Of a stretch of DNA of 64,000 nucleotides, positions 59,665 through 64,000 are shown one piece after another. The notes beneath the pieces were generated by a model. The model was not told where the DNA came from, did no database searches, and saw only the letters and a program-made list of their open reading frames with translations. The stretch spans positions 62,001 to 126,000 of the forward strand of contig CASEYC010000056.1 of assembly GCA_949292025.1 (NCBI GenBank), in the 5' to 3' direction. How positions within the stretch are numbered: the stretch's first letter is position 1; every line of letters begins with the position of its first letter. Origin of the DNA: an uncultured Bacteroides sp. (GTDB taxonomy: Bacteria; Bacteroidota; Bacteroidia; Bacteroidales; Bacteroidaceae). Position numbers and translations under genes: made by a program.

Positions 59665-60102
59665 TTATTTCCGCTCCTTCAGCAAGTCGCGGATTTCCGT
59701 CAGGAGCAGTTCCTCCTTGCTCGGCGCGGGGGGAGCGGCGGGCGTGGCAGGCTTCTGGGGCTTCTTGTGGTTCAGCTCGGACAGCAGGCGCACGAAGAGG
59801 AAGACGGAGAAGGCGATGATGAGGAAGTCGAACGTCACCTGGAGGAAATTGCCGTAGTTCAGCGTCACGGCCGCGGCCACCTCTTTCCCGTTCTCCACCA
59901 CGGCAGGCTTCAGCACCAGCTTCAAGTCCGTGAAGTTCACCCCGCCCACCAGCAAGCCGATGGGAGGCATGATGACGTCGGCCACCACCGACGACACAAT
60001 CTTGCCGAACGCGCCGCCGATAATCACACCGACAGCCATGTCAATCACGTTGCCTTTCATGGCAAAAGCCTTGAAATCTTGCAGAAAAGTTGTTTTTCCC
60101 AT
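59665..60102 (-). CDS. mscL: Large-conductance mechanosensitive channel
   Basis: A 145-residue MscL with the standard N-terminus ([20 protein letters not shown]), pore helix [18 protein letters not shown]-type loop ([12 protein letters not shown]), second helix ([14 protein letters not shown]) and the C-terminal bundle helix ([14 protein letters not shown]). The linker is proline- and alanine-rich. It releases solutes on hypo-osmotic shock. Divergent from gap. Confidence 0.95.
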   Translation of the reverse strand: MGKTTFLQDFKAFAMKGNVIDMAVGVIIGGAFGKIVSSVVADVIMPPIGLLVGGVNFTDLKLVLKPAVVENGKEVAAAVTLNYGNFLQVTFDFLIIAFSVFLFVRLLSELNHKKPQKPATPAAPPAPSKEELLLTEIRDLLKERK

Positions 60103-60224
60103 GTTTTTTAATTTATTTAATCATCAAACAGGGCGCGAAATTAAAAAGAAATTCTTATTTTTGCAGCGCAAACGGAGAAGAAAAGCTTCTCCCGCTGAAA
60201 ATGACTGAATTTCAAACATTATAA

Positions 60225-61256
<1,032 letters not shown>

Positions 61257-61281
61257 TTGATTGTTAGGAAATAATAAAAAA

Positions 61282-61321
61282 GGGCGGCTTCTGTTGAAGT
61301 CGTCCTTTTTTTGTATCTTTG
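61282..61321 (+). terminator. gap terminator abutting the GNAT-TA promoter
   Basis: GGGCGGCTTC (61282-61291) pairs with GAAGTCGTCC (61296-61305, two G-U pairs), followed by seven T. The -7 element TAtcTTTG (61314-61321) for the next genes starts two bases later. Confidence 0.75.
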
Positions 61322-61359
61322 CAACGTGCAACCAACAAAACAGAAAGGAGGAACCGATT

Positions 61360-61542
61360 ATGGCAAGACCCATTAAAGAAACCCCGATACTCTTCGGAGA
61401 AGATGCACGGCGACTGGAACGGACGATGAAACACGTCATTGCCGAAACTCCGGAGAAAAAAGCAGAAATGAGAGCGAATTATGAGTTCTTTATGAGTATG
61501 TTCAACCGCAGAAAAAAAAGAATGGATGGAATCAAGTCTTGA
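61360..61542 (+). CDS. Putative antitoxin of GNAT-type module
   Basis: A 60-residue protein (MARPIKETPILFGEDARRLE start) with a basic helical C-terminus (FNRRKKRMDGIKS). It overlaps the GNAT gene by 17 bases. The MARPIKETP...LxGEDAxRF start is a familiar partner of GNAT toxins in Bacteroidales. It may be the DNA-binding antitoxin, although no ribbon-helix-helix is obvious. A strong AGGAGG sequence precedes the ATG. Confidence 0.7.
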   Translation: MARPIKETPILFGEDARRLERTMKHVIAETPEKKAEMRANYEFFMSMFNRRKKRMDGIKS

Positions 61543-62077
61543 ATCGTATGACATACACATATTGGAACCGGAAGAAAAGATAGAATCGTTCGACTGCGGT
61601 GATGCCGACTTGAACGATTTTATTTTGAACAATGCGCAGTTGTACCAAAAAGAATTATTGGCAACCACTTACGTCGTCCAAGACTATGACACCTGCCGCA
61701 CCTTGGCTTTCTTCAGTTTAGCAACGGACAAAGTTTCCATGAGCGAGTTTGAAAGCAAAACAGAGTTCAACCGCTTCCGGAAACAAAAATTCTCAAATGA
61801 GAAACGCCTGAAGAGCTATCCTGCAGTCAAACTCTGCCGCATCGGAGTGGATATTTCCGCCAGAGGCCTGCATTTAGGCTCACGTCTGATTGACCTCATA
61901 AAAATGATGTGCATAGAAGATATCAAATTCGGTTGCCGGTTTCTTACTGTAGACGCATACGTGAACAGAATATCATTCTATAAAAACAATGGCTTCAACG
62001 AGATGACCGAAGCAGACAAGAACGACGAACATACCCGGGTCCTCATTTACGACCTGAAAAAAGTTATTGATATATGA
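61526..62077 (+). CDS. GNAT acetyltransferase, likely TacT-type toxin
   Basis: A 183-residue acetyltransferase. The N-terminus FDCGDADLNDFILNNA corresponds to the F-x-C-G-x-x-x-L-N motif of tRNA-acetylating toxins. The acetyl-CoA loop is ISARGLHLGSRLI (a form of R/Q-x-x-G-x-G/A) and the end is VDAYVNRISFYKNNGFNEM. The TacT/AtaT group acetylates charged tRNAs. Its stop overlaps the next gene (ATGA at 62074). Confidence 0.8.
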   Translation: MESSLESYDIHILEPEEKIESFDCGDADLNDFILNNAQLYQKELLATTYVVQDYDTCRTLAFFSLATDKVSMSEFESKTEFNRFRKQKFSNEKRLKSYPAVKLCRIGVDISARGLHLGSRLIDLIKMMCIEDIKFGCRFLTVDAYVNRISFYKNNGFNEMTEADKNDEHTRVLIYDLKKVIDI

Positions 62078-64000
62078 CGGATACATTGGCACAGAACCCT
62101 TTCCTGCAACCTTTCGGCACGCCGCACGACACCGTGCCCTTCGACCGCATCCGCACGGAGCACTTCGAGCCTGCCGTGCGCGAAGGCATACGCCGCCAGC
62201 TGGCCGAGATTGACGCCATCACCTCCAATCCGGACGAGCCGACTTTTGCCAACACCATCGAGGCATACGAACGTTCGGGACGGATGCTCTCCATCGTCAG
62301 CAACGTCTTCGGCAACCTGCACAGCGCCGAGACCAACGACGAACTGGACCGCCTGGCCGAAGTATTGATGCCCCTGCTGAGCGAGCACAGCAACAACATC
62401 AGCCTGAACCCGCAACTGTTCGAGCGCGTGAAATACGTCCACGAACATACAGACCGCGCGAGCCTCACCCCCGAACAGCAGACGCTGCTGGAGGAGACCT
62501 ACCGCGGCTTCGTGCGCAACGGCGCCGACTTGCAAGGCGAAGCCCGCGACCGCTACCGCGCCCTCTGCCAGGAACTGAGCCTGCTGACCCTGAAGTTCAG
62601 CGAGAACAACCTGAAAGAGACCAACGACTACCAACTGGTGCTGACCGACCCGGCGCAACTGGCCGGACTGCCCGACAGTGCCGTGGAAGCCGCCGCCGAA
62701 ACCGCCCGCGAGAAAGGCGTCGAGGGCTGGGTCTTCACCCTCCAGGCGCCCAGCTACGTGCCTTTCCTGAGGTATGCCGACAGCCGAGACCTGCGCCGCG
62801 AACTTTACCTGGCCTACAACACCAAATGTACGCACCAGGATGAGCGCAACAACCTGGAGATTGTCCGCCGGATAGCCAACGCCCACCTGGAGCTGGCCCG
62901 CCTGCTGGGCTACCAATGCTACGCCGACTACAACTTGGAGGTGCACATGGCTCAGGACACTACCCACGTCTACCACCTGCTGGACCAACTGCTGGAAGCC
63001 TACACACCCACCGCCCGGCAAGAGGTGGCCGAAGTCGAAGCCTTGGCCCGCGAGACCGAGGGCGCGGACTTCCAACTGATGCCTTGGGACTTGAGCTATT
63101 ACTCGCAGAAACTGAAAGACAAGAAATACCGCATCGACGACGAACTGCTGCGCCCCTACTTCGAGCTGAACCGCGTGAAAGAAGGCGTCTTCGGCCTGGC
63201 CAACAAACTGTATGGCCTGACCTTCCGCAAAAACCCCGACATACCCGTCTACCACAAGGACGTGGACGCCTACGAAGTGTTCGACCGCGACGGCTCCTAC
63301 CTGGCCGTGCTCTACGCCGACTTCCATCCCCGCGCCGGCAAACGCTCCGGAGCCTGGATGACCTCGTACAAAGGCCAATGGACAGACCCGCAGACGGGCG
63401 AGGACAGCCGTCCGCACGTATCCATCGTGATGAATTTCACCAAACCCACGCAGGACAAACCCGCCCTGCTGACTTTTGGCGAAGTGGAGACCTTCCTGCA
63501 CGAGTTCGGCCACAGCCTGCACGGCATGTTGGCCCGCGGCACCTACGAGAGCCTGAGCGGCACCAACGTCTATTGGGACTTCGTGGAATTGCCTTCGCAG
63601 TTCATGGAGAATTTCGCCGTGCAGAAAGACTTCCTGCACACCTTCGCCCGGCATTACCAAACGAATGAGCTGATACCCGACGAGTTGGTGCAGCGCATCG
63701 TGGATTCGGCCAACTTCAACGCGGCTTACGCCTGCCTGCGCCAGGTCAGCTTTGGATTGCTGGACATGGCATGGTACACCCGCACCGAACCCTTCGAAGG
63801 CGACGTGGAGCAATACGAACGTCAGGCTTGGGCGCGGGCACAAGTCCTGCCCGAAGTGCCGGGCACGTGCATGAGCGTGCAGTTCAGCCACATCTTCGCA
63901 GGCGGATATTCGGCCGGCTACTACAGCTACAAGTGGGCCGAAGTACTGGACGCCGACGCCTTCGCGCTGTTCAAGGAACGGGGCATCTTCAATCCCGACG
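62074..64000 (+). CDS. M3 family metallopeptidase (Dcp/OpdA-like), 5' part
   Basis: The frame opens at ATG 62074 (MTDTLAQNPFLQPFGTPHDT) and runs off the right edge, so the last few dozen residues are missing. The zinc motif HEFGH is at residues 476-480, with the third ligand region LPSQFMENFA downstream; YSAGYYSYKWAEVLDADAF near the edge is the substrate-binding Tyr region. There is no signal peptide, which suggests cytoplasmic oligopeptide degradation. It is coupled to the GNAT toxin gene by an ATGA overlap, an odd pairing. Confidence 0.92.
   Translation, partial: MTDTLAQNPFLQPFGTPHDTVPFDRIRTEHFEPAVREGIRRQLAEIDAITSNPDEPTFANTIEAYERSGRMLSIVSNVFGNLHSAETNDELDRLAEVLMPLLSEHSNNISLNPQLFERVKYVHEHTDRASLTPEQQTLLEETYRGFVRNGADLQGEARDRYRALCQELSLLTLKFSENNLKETNDYQLVLTDPAQLAGLPDSAVEAAAETAREKGVEGWVFTLQAPSYVPFLRYADSRDLRRELYLAYNTKCTHQDERNNLEIVRRIANAHLELARLLGYQCYADYNLEVHMAQDTTHVYHLLDQLLEAYTPTARQEVAEVEALARETEGADFQLMPWDLSYYSQKLKDKKYRIDDELLRPYFELNRVKEGVFGLANKLYGLTFRKNPDIPVYHKDVDAYEVFDRDGSYLAVLYADFHPRAGKRSGAWMTSYKGQWTDPQTGEDSRPHVSIVMNFTKPTQDKPALLTFGEVETFLHEFGHSLHGMLARGTYESLSGTNVYWDFVELPSQFMENFAVQKDFLHTFARHYQTNELIPDELVQRIVDSANFNAAYACLRQVSFGLLDMAWYTRTEPFEGDVEQYERQAWARAQVLPEVPGTCMSVQFSHIFAGGYSAGYYSYKWAEVLDADAFALFKERGIFNPD

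Overview
The window comes from a GC-rich member of the Bacteroidales, most likely Bacteroidaceae. Four things point there: promoters of the form TTTG-N19-21-TAnnTTTG are read directly at many sites; Bacteroidetes-restricted families occur throughout (DUF4836, DUF4270, DUF5687, DUF5063, DUF4834, fimbrillin lipoproteins); signal peptides ending in LAAC/LGAC-type lipoboxes are common; and the backbone gene pairs (psd-pssA, panC-panD, GH57/GT4/debranching enzyme) are familiar from Bacteroides. No rRNA, tRNA, prophage, insertion sequence or CRISPR array was seen.

Layout. 1-12.8 kb holds housekeeping operons: the end of an AspT/YidE transporter, a cytidylate-kinase-like gene, DUF5063-exonuclease-RlmI, then nupG-like, bifunctional nuclease, rsmE, DUF4836 and an ABC exporter, then miaA and a lipid kinase. 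12.9-13.6 kb is a toxin-antitoxin (TA) module. 13.7-22.6 kb carries an M16 protease, a DUF5687/ATPase transporter, NlpC/P60 and TraB-like envelope proteins and an unusual HAD-DUF3667 fusion. 22.7-31.8 kb is core: rplU-rpmA, psd-pssA, dnaE, trxA, serS. 31.8-36.6 kb is an accessory island: two tandem paralogous TA modules, a fimbrillin gene, an HU-like gene cut by a nonsense codon, a decayed VapBC-like pair and an intact PIN-type TA pair. 36.6-52.7 kb returns to core metabolism: an NfnAB-like fusion, HigBA, panCD, glycogen metabolism, TrkH, a Crp-type regulator and a DMT exporter. 52.7-57.9 kb is a second accessory island: an AAA ATPase with paired palindromes at its promoter, two fimbrillin genes and an HU-like gene. 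58-64 kb holds guaA, mscL, gap, a GNAT-type TA module and the start of an M3 peptidase.

Three signals stand out. First, two fimbrillin lipoprotein genes 21 kb apart both contain a tract of eight C just before the signal peptide, in the shared context TTTAC8ATTT. In both, the upstream ATG is out of frame, and a change of one C would restore a complete lipoprotein signal peptide. This looks like slipped-strand phase variation with both genes OFF. Second, nine intergenic regions carry short arrays of units phased at 22 or 23 bp. Five loci share one unit family, always as four units. Four other loci have different unit sequences with the same period, and two of these lie just upstream of the two HU-like genes. 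Third, two near-identical small RNA genes, each with its own promoter and terminator, sit in intergenic regions at 4.4 kb (+) and 10.6 kb (-).
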